A stretch of DNA of 43,330 bases from Chromera velia (Eukaryota > Sar > Chromeraceae). Each line of letters opens with the position of its first letter. Position 1 is the stretch's first letter. The notes under the pieces were generated by a model, which was not told the DNA's origin, did no database searches, and saw only the letters and a list, made by a program, of their open reading frames with translations. Shown here one piece after another: positions 1-10,521 of this stretch. The stretch spans positions 1 to 43,330 of the forward strand of contig JAHBMJ010003579.1 in the NCBI GenBank assembly GCA_018398765.1, read 5' to 3'. A program made the position numbers and the translations under genes.

Positions 1-2700
1 GAGAGAGAGCAAGAAAAAAAAAAAAAAAAAAGTGACCCGTCCATATTTTGATCGTTCGGGCAAGAGAAGCTTGGCACATCGTGTTCCAGTTTTGTGTCAT
101 TCATTCTTTCATCCTTTTGTACTAATACATCGATCCTCAAAAACATGCTGCATCGATTTCGTAGTGCTCAGCCATGTCGACAGTCTGCATGGTTTTCCTT
201 TTCCGGGGCCGTCAGCAGGGCCGCATGATTGAACGTTCAGTCGTCAGGGCGTTGCTTGCCTGAACGCTCTCTCTTTTTATTTTCTCTGTGTAATCTTTCA
301 ACAACATCAAGGGAATTTCAATATTCTCTCGCAATCTCTACGTAACACGCGACTTACTTGCAGGACGGAGGCGCTCGAACGGTGTTGCTTGATATGCCCG
401 CTGCCAAAAAGATATTTCTTGAAGTTTTGCATTGCGGGTACGTTCCTTGATTGCCTGTTTGTGTTTCGGTGCCCCAGTCTTTTGGTCTCCCGCTGTCTGC
501 CAGCAGGGGTGTGGGGGGGATCTGGGGAATCCTTGGGGCCTCTTTGTGCTTCTGGTGGTGCCGCACATTGTGTTTGAACACTGCGAAGTCCGCAGCCAAC
601 ACCGGAGAAACATATCAATATAGATAGAAGGACAATCAGCGAGATATGGAGGGAGAGGGATGAAAGGAGACAGACGGAGAGACAGTTAGACTGCCACCCT
701 GCAGGTGTGTATGTCCAGAGAAACGCGCGCTCCTTTCGAGATTTGTTTCCTTAGGGGACAAATTGAGAGTGAAATCAAATTACCCCATGCAATCGCTCAA
801 AGTTCGTCTGCACATTCACGTCTTGGCGTACACAGCCAAAACATAAATGATGTACGCACGCTGCTTTCTGTCCCAATTATGCAGTTTCCATCACAAACGC
901 GGCAATAAACGCTCTCTGGACTCTTTTCACAAGCTTCCCGCATTCCCCTACGAAGTTTCGCTGTGTGATCGAGTCCTTTACCTTTGGGACACGAAGCGCC
1001 AGTTCTCCCTGCAGGTCTGCAAATGTGAACCTATGCGTGTTCATTCCTTTCCTTCCTTCCTGCCTTCGCTTTCGTGGCTTTTGGTTTCCTCTGTCTTTCC
1101 TTTTTCTTCTGCCATCAATTTCTATTCTGCATCGATCCTTTTGTAGATGCATGCAGCCTTTTGAATTCAGTCTGCATGTCTATGCTTCCGGCTCCCTGCC
1201 CTTCCTCTCATTTCGTCAATCCAGAATTTGTGGGAGGATCTCGAATTTCCGTCTGTCTCAGTCGTTTTTTTTGCTTCTTTTTTGACGAACCAATCGATCA
1301 GCCAGTGAATCACTCTGTTCTTCATCGTCCAACAAGCTTTTACGGAGCCCCTGTCCCTGTCCCTCAGCGGACGAAAAATTGAACTCGAAATAGATGGATC
1401 AAAACATAAATGACAAGATGAACAAAGGCAAGTCCTCTCTCTCTCTCCTTAATTGTGTGTGTCGTGAAGGAATTTCTCCTCGCAATTGTCCGAGTGGCCC
1501 TAGAGGTCGTCAAACCGGACCACCTGGATCCAGGGGCAAAAGTGCGGTCAGCCGATCAGCCTGCCATCCAGCCTGACGACACCATCCGTCCATTTGTTTT
1601 TCATAAATGATTCATGGCTGCCTGCCTGCGGGGGGATCAAAGTATGACGCAGGGAGGTCATCAAATCGATTCTGTGGGGAGGCAGGCAGGGACATTCTGC
1701 TTAGATTAGGTAATACATGTGTGGATGCAAAGCGAATCACCCACCCCGTTTTTCGCTTTTTGCGACATCAGAGAGGGCTCCAGAAGGATCACGTACGTTC
1801 ATGCGGTGACAGTTCATTCTATGTGCGGGCGAATTAATGAAAGTATGCATATATACACAGTCAGGCAGGAATGCATACGTCGAGGCCTCCACCAGGCACG
1901 TAGGCAGGCAGTCTTAGTGCAGTGTGGCAAGGAAACCTGCATGTGCAGGCACGCAGCAGCCGTGTGTGTGTACATCGTTTGAGCAAGCGATCGAGCGATG
2001 GGGGAGCCCGACAGGGTTGGGTTCCCGTCCTTTTTGAATAGGTGTCTGTCTGTCTGTCTGTCTATCTGTCTCTCTGTCTGTCTGTCTGTCTGTCTTCTCT
2101 CTCTCTCTGGTTCATACTCTCTCTGTCTCTTTGTCACTTGATTTCTCTCTTTCCTCGCCTCGAGCTATTTTCCTGATGTTCGTGCGATCTTTTTTGTGCG
2201 TGTCGGCAGGCTCTTTCTGACGAACAATCTAGCTCGACGAGCAAAACGACTGGTCAGTGGAACGCACACCTACATCGGTTCGAAATGTGGCGTGTGTGCT
2301 GGAAGGGAAACACGCAGTCTCTCTCGCACAAATAAAGAAAAAGAACGAAGTGGGACTCGCTTCGTAGTGACGACCAGCATGACGAGAGCCAGAGAGCGAG
2401 CAAGATGGAGAGAGAGAGAGAGAGAGGGAGAAGCTGGGGAAAAGGCTATGTGTCCTTTTATCAAGACATTGTGTTTGTTTCAGAATTGCTGCCTGTCGAC
2501 TCCCTTTCTCTTTGTGTCTCTGTTTGTCTGTTTCGCTTTTGTGTAACACGCAAAAGAGAGACAACGACCTGTTTTGCCCAGGTGAGTTCAGGTCCTTGCA
2601 TGAGTCTTTTGCCCTTCTTCGGGTCTTCTCTTCCTCTATGTCATATCTGACTTCTGTTTTTTGTTCCCTTCCTTCGACTTGTCTCCATGACTGTTGGTTG
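1..2700. other. No resolvable gene; pyrimidine-rich and simple-repeat DNA
   Basis: I see no reading frame with convincing protein-like composition. The stretch holds a (CTGT)n tract near 2041-2108, a (GA)n tract near 2405-2440 and general CT-rich DNA. One weak exon-like segment lies at 2210-2252: it is preceded by a cag acceptor and followed by a gtcagt donor, and gtcagt also follows two better exons downstream. It could be a 5' exon of the 2.7-6.4 kb gene, but its reading phase cannot be fixed. Confidence 0.5.
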
Positions 2701-2708
2701 CGTGTCAG

Positions 2709-5700
2709 GTTGGTCTGGTGGTCACTCGTCAGCTCTCTCTGGTGCCTGTGAGAATTGTGGTGGACAAATACAGGGAGACGCTGATGAAAATCTTCAACCA
2801 GAGTGCCCGAAGGGGGTGGGATCAGGGTACGTATTTTTTGTTTTTTGAAAAAAAAAAGAATTCTGTATTAAAATAAATGCATGCACAATTAAAGATGTAT
2901 TCCTCCATTCATACTCAAAACGTAATCAGTTATCTGTCCAGTCGATTTCTTTCTCATGCAGACACGCATATGAATATGAAGAGGTCGTAGACGCAGGGGC
3001 GTGCATCCACAGTTGCACATGCAGCCGTGCGTGCATGTAGGCGTGGAGGTGCACAAACAAAAACAAACATGCAGCTCACGAGTTTGGGCCATTTAGACCA
3101 GAAAAGGCGATTAAGTTCATCGAATTAATTTTTCTTTTTTCTGTTTGTCGCTTTGATTTCTTTCTGCTTCTTCATAGATCTTGTGACCCTTCTTTGTTTG
3201 CACTTAATTCTGCAGGACCGCAAATGTCGATGCAATCTGTTCTGGTGTTCCTGGGACATATCGGCATTCGACATCTCTTGCCTTTTCCTCTTCTGGCAGA
3301 ACTTCTTCTCTGCTATCGAGTGGGGGTGGGTACGCGGGTTTGCATGGGAATTCTTTTTATGTATGTATGTATGTATGAATAATTCTGTATGCATGTAAAA
3401 CGAATTCTGTATGAAAATGAATCCGTACACCGAGTGGGGGTGGGTACGTGGGTCTGCATGGGGGGAATTGTCGATCCATCGATCGATAGATGCACTTGGT
3501 TTCCTTTTGTTCTCTTCTCTTCTCTTCCTTTGTTTGATTTCCCTGTGTTCCCCTCTTCACCCCTACTGTGTATGATTTCTTTATTTATTTCGTCTGTGTG
3601 TCCGTCCGTCCGTCCGTCCGTCCGTCTGTGTGTCCGTCCGTCCGTCCGTCTGTCTGTCTGTGTGTCCGTCCGTCCGTCCGTCTGTCTGTCTGTGTATCAG
3701 TCGATGTGTCTGCATGCGTTTGATCTGTCTCGATCCATTTCAGCCTTTGTTTGATGACCCGCTGGATGAGTGAGTCTGCGTGCGTGCCTGGATAGGTGGA
3801 TGCATATATCCTCCTCTGCAGATTTGCTTTGCAGTCTCTTCTTTCTGCCATTCTTTGGGACTGCTCACGCGAAGGAAGGCATGACGAGTGTGTGTGTATA
3901 TTCAGGTATGACGAGTGTTTGTGTGTATTTATGATTTTCGATCCTTCGAGTGCATGCATGGATGCAGGACATTTCTCGACTCTCGTTCCTTCCGTTTTTT
4001 GTGGACCTCCTTCAACCTCAACGGAATCCTTCCCTCCAATCCAATTCCAACGAACATCAAGAGGAAGACGGAGAGGGCGACGGGACGCAGAGGGTTTTCT
4101 CGACTTCCCCCACGGTTGGGAGGCTGAAACCGAAAGTGCAGAATAATAATTCGATTCTTGTCGACAGAGGTCGAGGACAGAGCCTATCAGCCGCTGCGGG
4201 GACAGACGGAGACAAGGGCGGCAATTTTCCTCTGGAAAGTTTGACTCTGAATAATCAAAGGGGAACTGAGGGGACAGCAGTAGAAGTTCCTAGCAAAGAG
4301 ACGACTCAGCAATCAGACGGGGAGAAGAAGAACAAGAAGAAGAAGGCGTTGAGCATCGTCCTTCCTGACAGGGGCCCCCCACTCACATTCATGATGCCCC
4401 CCTTAACACATTTGGTCAGTGCAATCACCGATTGAGTCTGCATGCCTAGGCGGGTAGAAAGAAGCATATGTGTCCGTGTGTGTGCTCCTAGGCGGGTAGA
4501 AAGAAGCATATGTGTCCGTGTGTGTGGGTAGAAAGAAGCATATGTGTCCGTGTGTGTGCCCGTATGCACGCCTGTATACAAGCTCTTGCACACACATGCG
4601 CAAAGCACATTGCCTCTTGTGTCGCAATCTGTGTCCGACCGTCACCTTTCCTCGCCTCCCTCAAATTGCATAGACAGTTGGTCCGTCAGTTCGCCTGCCC
4701 TCTTTATTCTTCTTGCCTAGCTCACTTCATTTCAATTCATAATTTTGCACGCATCTATTTTCATACAGAATGAATGAAAAATAAGACTGCAATTATTCTT
4801 CTTGTTTCACTTCAATTCAATTCATAATTTATATTCTCTGCACAGACCTCCTTAATTCCTCACCGGATCTTTAGCAAAATTTTCCTCTCTCCACTTGTTT
4901 CTTCCTTGCGGAAGGAACAGAGAGTATGCGTACCCACACGTATTGATGAGCTTTGAGGAAAGTCTCCTTGGTCGCACACAAGGATTTAATCCCCTTGTTT
5001 GCTCTCCCAAATTCTGTATGATGAAAATTCTGTGTGAAAATGAATGCATCCATACACGCTCGATCGATCGATCAGGATTTTCCAGAGGTACTCAGTTTGA
5101 TCGGAATGCTGCCCTTTTGCAACGAGACCAGTCCAGATACCATAGCGTTTATTTTCATACAGAAATCTTTTTGATACATACAAACACATTAGTACATACA
5201 TAACTGTATGCAGGATTTTCCAGAGGTACTCAGTTTGATCGGAATGCTGCCCTTCTGCAACGAGACCAGTCCAGATACCATAGCGTTTATTTTCATACAG
5301 AAATCTTTTTGATACATACAAACACATTAATACATACATAAATGAATGCAGGATTTTCCAGAGGTACTTAGTTTGATCGGAATGCTGCCCTTCTGCAACG
5401 AGACCAGTCCAGATACCATAGCGAAGGGTCTCGACCAATTCCTTGTCCACTTTGTTCTCAAGAGAGGGAGGGAACCCTTCAAGGCGCCTCAGGCGGTCAG
5501 TCGGTGTAGCTCTCTCTCTCTGTGTCAGTCAGTCAGTCAGTCAGTCAGTCAGTCGGTCAGTCAGTCAGTCGGTCAGTCAGTCAGTCAGTCAGTCGGTCAG
5601 TCAGTCAGTCGGTCAGTCAGTCAGTCAGTCAGTCAGTCAGTCGCCTCGACAGACAGACAGACAGACAGCCCCACAGAATGCATGAATGGAGAATCGAATA

Positions 5701-6404
5701 AATGAAGGAATTATGGAATGCCTACATTCATGCAACATTGACACAGTGACAGCCGCATCCTGTTGCAGTTCTGTTTTTTCTGTCTATCCCGCACTTCCTT
5801 TCTCTAGCCTTCCCTGTCTCCCTTCCAGCATTACAGTCATACTTATCATACTTACAAGGACTGCATGGGAGAGGTAACGGGTGACAGGCACATCAACAAA
5901 CATCAAAGCGCTCGAATCAAGCAATGCAGGGATGGATGCAGAGGACGTGCTATGCATGCATATCAATGCACACATTCCCTTCGGTGTTCATTCAGGGCGA
6001 AGAGTCGACAGAGAAGTCGCCGGCAGAGAAAGAGAAAGAGAAGGAGAAGGAGGCAGCAACCAGGGCGGGCTCTCCATCTCCTGCCTCTCCCCAAGGACGC
6101 AACAGCCCCTCAGCAGCCGCGGCAGCAGCAGCCGCAGCAGAGACTCCGGAGAGGGTCATGCTGAGGGAACTGGAAGCAGAGGAGCTGGAGGAAGGAGAGA
6201 AGGACGAGCAGGAACGCAAAAATCTAGCTACCAGGACGCATATAAATTCTCTTGGTTGGTCTGTTCACGCAGTACAAGTCAGGAAGGAATCAAAGCAGCA
6301 TGGGTGGGAATTAGGCAGAGAGGAGCTTCAAAGAAGAGACGTGCGACGTGAAGCAGATTCTGAGAGAAGAGAAGGCAGACTAGCTGTCTATCAGAAGGAA
6401 GGCT
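2709..6404 (+). CDS. Multi-exon protein of unknown function (partial gene model)
   Basis: I do not recognise the product. Exons with canonical borders and agreeing phases are 2709-2826 (ends phase 1), 3216-3329 (phase 1 to 1), 3968-4414 (149 codons, phase 0 to 0), 5352-5495 (48 codons, phase 0 to 0) and 5996 onward to about 6240-6404. The linking exon between 3329 and 3968 is uncertain; a candidate starts at 3822 after ctgcag. The first exons read as leucine-rich helical segments, such as MSMQSVLVFLGHIGIRHLL. The 149-codon exon is polar (QEEDGEGDGTQ, then EKKNKKKK). The last exon is acidic/basic (EKSPAEKEKEKEKE), then poly-alanine, then a charged helix (RELEAEELEEGEKDEQE). The leucine-rich part could be a helical-repeat fold, but no family motif is visible. 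It could be the 5' half of the TTLL gene at 18 kb or a separate gene; the sequence does not decide. Confidence 0.6.
3317..3463. repeat. Palindromic insertion flanked by a 32-bp duplication of an exon end and splice donor
   Basis: A 32-bp segment beginning CGAGTGGGGGTGGGTACG occurs at 3317-3348 and again at 3431-3462 with two mismatches. Between them lie (GTAT)n DNA and two AATTCTGTATG half-sites (3381 and 3403), the second continuing as AAAATGAAT. The first repeat copy contains the 3' end of the 3216-3329 exon and its gtacgc donor, so a second potential donor now lies about 114 bp downstream. Confidence 0.8.
4445..4560. repeat. Three tandem copies of a 32-42 bp unit
   Basis: The word GGGTAGAAAGAAGCATATG followed by TGTCCGTGTGTGTG starts near 4452, 4494 and 4526. 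The first two copies are also preceded by CCTAGGC. The array lies in the intron just after the 3968-4414 exon. No palindrome is present between the copies, so this looks like local tandem duplication alone. Confidence 0.85.
4704..4830. repeat. Palindromic insertion with flanking diverged direct repeats
   Basis: The core TCTATTTTCATACAGAATG lies near 4754-4772, followed by AATGAAAAATAAG. It sits between two related segments, TTCTTCTTGcctagctCACTTC (4709) and TTCTTCTTGtttCACTTC (4796), each continuing into CAATTCATAATTT. The arrangement matches the better-preserved copies at 6503-6644 and 18368-18554, but the repeats here have drifted more. Confidence 0.65.
5074..5425 (+). repeat. Exon start triplicated in 138-bp tandem units carrying the palindromic core
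   Basis: The segment starting AGGATTTTCCAGAGGTACT and ending CCATAGCG occurs at 5074-5147, 5212-5285 and 5350-5423, spaced exactly 138 bp. After copies 1 and 2 comes TTTATTTTCATACAGAAATC and a stretch of ATACATACAAACACATT-type DNA. Copy 3 continues into the full 5352-5495 exon. Each copy follows an AG acceptor, so the gene carries three alternative 3' splice sites followed by the same coding sequence, with only the third leading into an intact exon. The few differences between copies (for example CTTTTGC versus CTTCTGC) point to a fairly recent event. Confidence 0.9.
5520..5670. repeat. (CAGT)n / (CAGA)n microsatellite
   Basis: About 120 bp of CAGT repeats with interspersed CGGT variants, ending in CAGACAGACAGACAG. 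It lies in the intron directly after the gtcagt donor at 5496. The donor itself (GTCAGT) matches the repeat unit, so the microsatellite may have expanded from the splice site. Confidence 0.95.
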
Positions 6405-6502
6405 AGTAGCGTGGGTAACCAGTCCATCTAACGGCTCGAAGAAGCGGAGGGCCAATCTGGGGGGGGGGGAGGCTTAGGTTTTCCATGCGTGTCTGAGTGT
6501 GT

Positions 6503-6644
6503 GGGCTTGTTCGTGATCTTGTAGCTGGCAGCATCTGTGTATGTATTTACTTTCATACAGAATTCGCTCTGTATGAAAAAGAATTCTGTATGAAAGTAAA
6601 TACAGGGCTTGTTCGTGATCTTGTAGCTGGCAGCATCTGTGTAT
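6503..6644. repeat. Best-preserved palindromic insertion: 23-bp inverted arms inside a perfect 40-bp direct repeat
   Basis: The 40 bases at 6503-6542, starting GGGCTTGTTCGTGATCTT, recur without mismatch at 6605-6644. The 62 bases between them are an inverted repeat. The left arm contains TACTTTCATACAGAATTC, the right arm GAATTCTGTATGAAAGTA, each arm 23 bp with no mismatch. The loop holds a third half-site, CTGTATGAAAAA. Neither arm codes for protein. This copy gives the clearest consensus for the family. Confidence 0.9.
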
Positions 6645-6782
6645 ACGCGAACACGAATCATTGCCTGTGTGCGTTTGGTGACGTGTACACCCGTGTTCAA
6701 TTGTGTAGATTCGTGTATGCGCGCGCGCGTGTGCCTGCATGCATATGCATGTCCACGTTTGTACGCATGTGCACTTCTGTGC

Positions 6783-6784
<2 letters not shown>

Positions 6785-6821
<37 letters not shown>

Positions 6822-7024
6822 TTTGTGTGCAGGCCGTGTTACTGGACAAAAGGAGCAGACGGAAGAGGAGGTGGGCTATCTCTTTCTGGCTGTGTCTTGG
6901 TTGTGCTCTGTTTGTCTATTTGTGCGTGTGTGTGTGTGTGTGTGTGTGAGTGAGTGAGAGAGACAGACAGACAGAAAGCTACACACACACACACACACAC
7001 ACAAACAAACAAACAAACAAACAA

Positions 7025-7059
<35 letters not shown>

Positions 7060-7060
7060 T
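6785..7060. repeat. Compound microsatellite that switches strand from (GT)n to (AC)n
   Basis: (GT)n runs at 6787-6819 and 6925-6948 are followed by GAGA/CAGA repeats, then an (AC)n run (about 6981-7003), (ACAA)n and (ACAG)n up to 7058. A GT run followed closely by an AC run is a long imperfect inverted repeat able to fold into a hairpin. A short exon-like segment (6833-6870, with cag acceptor and GAG/gtgggc donor) is embedded, but its support is weak. Confidence 0.9.
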
Positions 7061-7237
7061 AACGCCCATCAATGACCATCGTGACATTCGGGTGCTTTCG
7101 CTTCTGTGAAATTTGATAAAAGATATCAAACTTTGAAGCAATCAATGTTTTCCCTCGAACACTCCCACAATCATCATCATCATAGCGCACAAGAGCATGC
7201 AGCCATCCTCGATCGACTCCTGCCTGCCTGCCTGCCT

Positions 7238-7331
7238 GCCTGCTTGGTGCATGCATCGATTTTCATACAGAATTATTTAAATTTTTAGGGAGGAAAATTA
7301 ATGCAAGCATCGATCCTGCCTGGTGCATGCA
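7238..7331. repeat. Palindromic-core insertion with short flanking repeats
   Basis: CGATTTTCATACAGAATTAT lies at 7257-7276. Flanking words GCCTGCTTGGTGCATGC (7237) and GCCTGGTGCATGCAG (7318), plus GCATCGAT on both inner sides, show the same duplicated-flank layout as the other copies, with a shorter and more diverged repeat. Confidence 0.6.
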
Positions 7332-7429
7332 GGTGTGGATTCTCCGTTTTGAAAAGAGCCTCCACACAGACTTTCAAAGGGTTCGAGTGAATCCGAAAAG
7401 GGTGTTCCTTTGAACGTCTGACTGGGAAC

Positions 7430-8480
7430 ACAGAACGCCTACTAAACACTATAAAATCGCTAGATATAACCGCTAGGTAGATAGAAATCACGTACTTCTG
7501 GGCACTAGTCTGGGCAAATGAATCTAAATGCCTAGAGTCTAACTGTTGAGCAAGCAAACATGACTGCTACACAAGCAAATGTAAGCAAAAAAGCTAGCTA
7601 GTAGTCCTAAGGTTTGGCCACTTTAGGCGAGTATTCGCTAGCGTGCTCCTAGCTTGTAATATAACATGAATGCTCACAGACTGCCCTTTGCCATTGGGAT
7701 ACGATGGCTGGCGGGTTTAGTCACATCATCATCATCATCAGGCAAAGGGTACTGTAGGGTACTGCTCATAGCGTCCCAGGCAGCCAATTAACATGGTAGC
7801 TAGGATTGTAGTAGTGCTAGAATCTGCTACTAGAGATTAATTAAATACGTGCTAGCATTTACCAAGTTTTTAACTTATATACGTCTAAAAGTTTAAATAA
7901 AAAAATATGATATGGTCATGAAAAAATATATAAGTAAATATATAAGTCTGATTTGCTATGATTAATTTGGAAAAATGTAATTAAAAAAAATCATTTATGT
8001 AAAAGTGTTACTAAAAGTTTTAAGAACCTCTACAAGTTATAAGCCTAGTATAGTATGGAACCCATCATTGTCATCAATCAATCAATCAATCAAAGTTATG
8101 GTCCTTTCCATAACTAGTTCCGTAATCAAAGCATTAGAATGTATTGAATGCGCCATTTGGCATAAATTTCTGATCTTCACTAGGTTTTTCAGATAATCAT
8201 TTGAAGCAACCATCCCTTTTGATGCAGTGGGATGCACATAAGATATTTTTTTAATAGATATCAGAACTCTATACGACACTAAATACGATGTATACATAGA
8301 CGGGTTTTACATACCTATAGAAGTTGTTTATACTAGAAGCCTGAGTTATATTATACTAAGAAATGGTGTAAGTATTAGGTAAATTAAGTAAGTGTGATTC
8401 GATTTTAATGATGTAACAAATTAAAATTTGATCGATTTTGATCAACTTTTTGAATTATTATACATGCAGTATATGCACTC
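7430..8480. other. AT-rich, CTAG-rich island without a gene
   Basis: No coding frame is visible. The sequence is clearly more AT-rich than its surroundings, and CTAG and TAG words are very frequent (for example GCTAGCTAGTAGTCCTA near 7592). An (ATC)n run at about 7725-7740 and a (CAAT)n run at about 8073-8094 resemble microsatellite tails of non-LTR insertions. Sharp composition borders suggest old, decayed mobile DNA rather than host intergenic sequence. Confidence 0.55.
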
Positions 8481-9835
8481 AGCATTCTTTTTTGCCACTT
8501 CGAGGGCTGCACCCCTCCCAGTCTTACGCGAAGCCTGCAGGAGGACCTGGTATAGGCGATTCGGAGGATGCGAGGGCTTTCAGGAGGGTGCACCCGAGCG
8601 GCTGCTTGTGGGCAAGAAACGCCTTGAAAGCGATGCGGAAGCCCTGGGAGCTAACTGCTGCTTAGTCTAGGAGAGCGGTAAACGCGGCGGCCGCCCTTGT
8701 CACCTTAAAATTGGGCCCGGGGTGAGTACCAGCCGCGGGAGCAATACCACATCCTTAAACAAATTGGTGAACACCGTGCTCAGACATCCCCTACACAGGG
8801 TTCCCATGGAGATCTTGGCCAGTTACCTACAACTCGATGCTTGAGTTGTAACTCTCTGAGTCATTCATATGAGGGAGCTCACATGCTCAGCAAGCGGCGC
8901 GCTGTGCCCACATGACGTGGTCTGCTGCTGCGGCTTGGAGGTTGAATGACTTCACTTCCTGGAGAAGAGTCTCCTGCTGAGAGTAGAACCTCTCATGGAC
9001 CCCCTACACATGGTCATTCAGGAACTCGTGGCAAGCGTTAGAGACGTTCTACTCGCTGATGGCTGCTAAGATCTTTTTAGCCTCATACACCACCCTGCGG
9101 TAGCAAATTCGCTTCCGTAGGTGCTTGAAGATGCTCTTCCCGGTGCGAGAGGCTGCTTGGGCTGCAACATGGCACACGTCCTTCGCCACCTGCTTCTAAA
9201 GGCTATCAACGACCTTCTGCATGTACCCCTTGTGCCTGCCCGAGGGCCTGGTTCATACAGGGCTTCTATCTGCTCGACCTCCTTCTTTTCCAAGCTCCTC
9301 ACAAGCTTTTCGAGACTCTGAACTCTCTCTCGTTCTTTGCCGAGGGCATGCGCACTCTCTTGAGCTTTGAGCACAGCTGTCTGTCCGCAGCTTCAGCCCT
9401 CTTCCCTGCATCCAACTCCCCCCTCCATACTGCCTGCAGATCGCACTTGAGCTGTGCAATGACCCCCCCTCAGGAACCGGAGGGTTCGTTGGCCCAAAGG
9501 CGACTTCAGAGCCAGCATGCACACTGCTCGCCATGTCTCTTCCCCCGGAACCATTCCCGCTGTCCCCATCCTTCTCCCGTCTGCGCTTGACTTTCCTACC
9601 CTCCCCTTCTCCCTCACCCCTCTCCGTCTCCATCTGCTCATATGGGGGCTGCAGCACCTTCTTGATGATGTGGCCCAGTCTGCGATGCTTGGCAAGATCT
9701 TCTTCCAGGAGGCTCTTGAGAGCCTTCAAGAAGATAGGACTGGCTGCGTGGGATTTTTGGGGCTGGGATTCAATTTTGGCCCACCTGCCTCCCGTAGGCA
9801 ACCATCTTGGTCTTCACCCAGATTGATCGGTCTGC
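8480..9835 (-). pseudogene. Decayed protein-coding element, coiled-coil-like, unknown family
   Basis: Read on the minus strand, protein-like sequence runs through several frames with stops and shifts. From about 9801 it reads a lysine/leucine-rich helix (FLKALKSLLEEDLAKHRRL), then a basic-acidic linker. Heptad-like segments follow in shifted frames (VQSLEKLVRSLEKKEVEQIE near 9290, YSQQETLLQEVKSFN near 8985). Basic segments such as HLRKRICYRRVVYEAKKI lie near 9100. In-frame stops break the frame at several points. I cannot assign a family; a dead transposon or captured gene fragment is most likely. The minus-strand remnant at 10522-10893 may be its upstream part. Confidence 0.5.
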
Positions 9836-9917
9836 AATTCAATTGAATGAAGAGAGCGTTGCCATGCAGCAGAGTTAAGCACATTCATACAGTAGGCGTA
9901 ACTCATTTTAGCTTCAT

Positions 9918-9961
9918 ATGGTGACTGTTTCTTCCATCGTTCATTTCTTTCTTTCTTTTCT

Positions 9962-9993
<32 letters not shown>

Positions 9994-10103
9994 TCCTTCT
10001 TTCTTTTTTTCTTTCTTTCTTTCTCTCTATCTGTCTGTCTGTCTGTCTGTCTATCTGTCTGCCTGCCTACCTGTCTGTCTGTCGGTTGGTCGGTCGGTCG
10101 GTT

Positions 10104-10144
<41 letters not shown>

Positions 10145-10145
10145 T

Positions 10146-10197
<52 letters not shown>

Positions 10198-10215
10198 TGT
10201 ATGTGTGTGTGTGTA

Positions 10216-10246
<31 letters not shown>

Positions 10247-10420
10247 GTGTATTGTGTATATTGTGTATGTGTTTCTATCTCTCTGTCTCTCTCCCCTCTT
10301 TCTTTTTTTCTTTCTTTCTTTATTTATTCTTTTCTTTCTTTTTTTCTTCCTTTCTCTTTTTTTGTCTTTTGCTTTCTTCCTTACTTCCTTTCTTCCGTTT
10401 GTCCTCCTTCCAGCCTTCCG
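9918..10420. repeat. 500-bp compound microsatellite
   Basis: Successive (TTTC)n, (CTGT)n, (CGGT)n, (CT)n, (GT)n and again (TTTC)n blocks. Long open frames through it translate only to Ser/Leu/Phe or Arg/Glu repeats and are not genes. It separates two minus-strand pseudogene segments. Confidence 0.95.
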
Positions 10421-10521
10421 TGCCGGCAAAGCGCTTATGGCCTGACGGACTTGATTTTTGAGTCCTTGTTCATCGTCTCATAAGTGTTGTCCTCCCGTTT
10501 TTGGACTGCTGCCATACAGGC

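Noticed and set aside
3585..3959. Minus-strand frame with RTDGRTHRQTDGRTD repeats
   Set aside because: It is the translation of (CGTC)n/(TGTC)n repeats near 3596-3700.
5881..6351. Alternative frames over the 5996-6404 exon
   Set aside because: The chosen frame joins in phase 0 to the previous exon and has the acidic-basic and poly-Ala composition of a real exon; the others only mirror the repeats.
7015..7060. Possible CRISPR-like regular repeats
   Set aside because: Unit lengths of 2-4 bp mark microsatellites; there are no spacers and the genome is eukaryotic.
9918..10483. Long overlapping reading frames on both strands rich in Ser/Leu/Cys-Val or Arg/Glu
   Set aside because: They are translations of (TTTC)n, (CT)n and (GT)n microsatellites with no other content.
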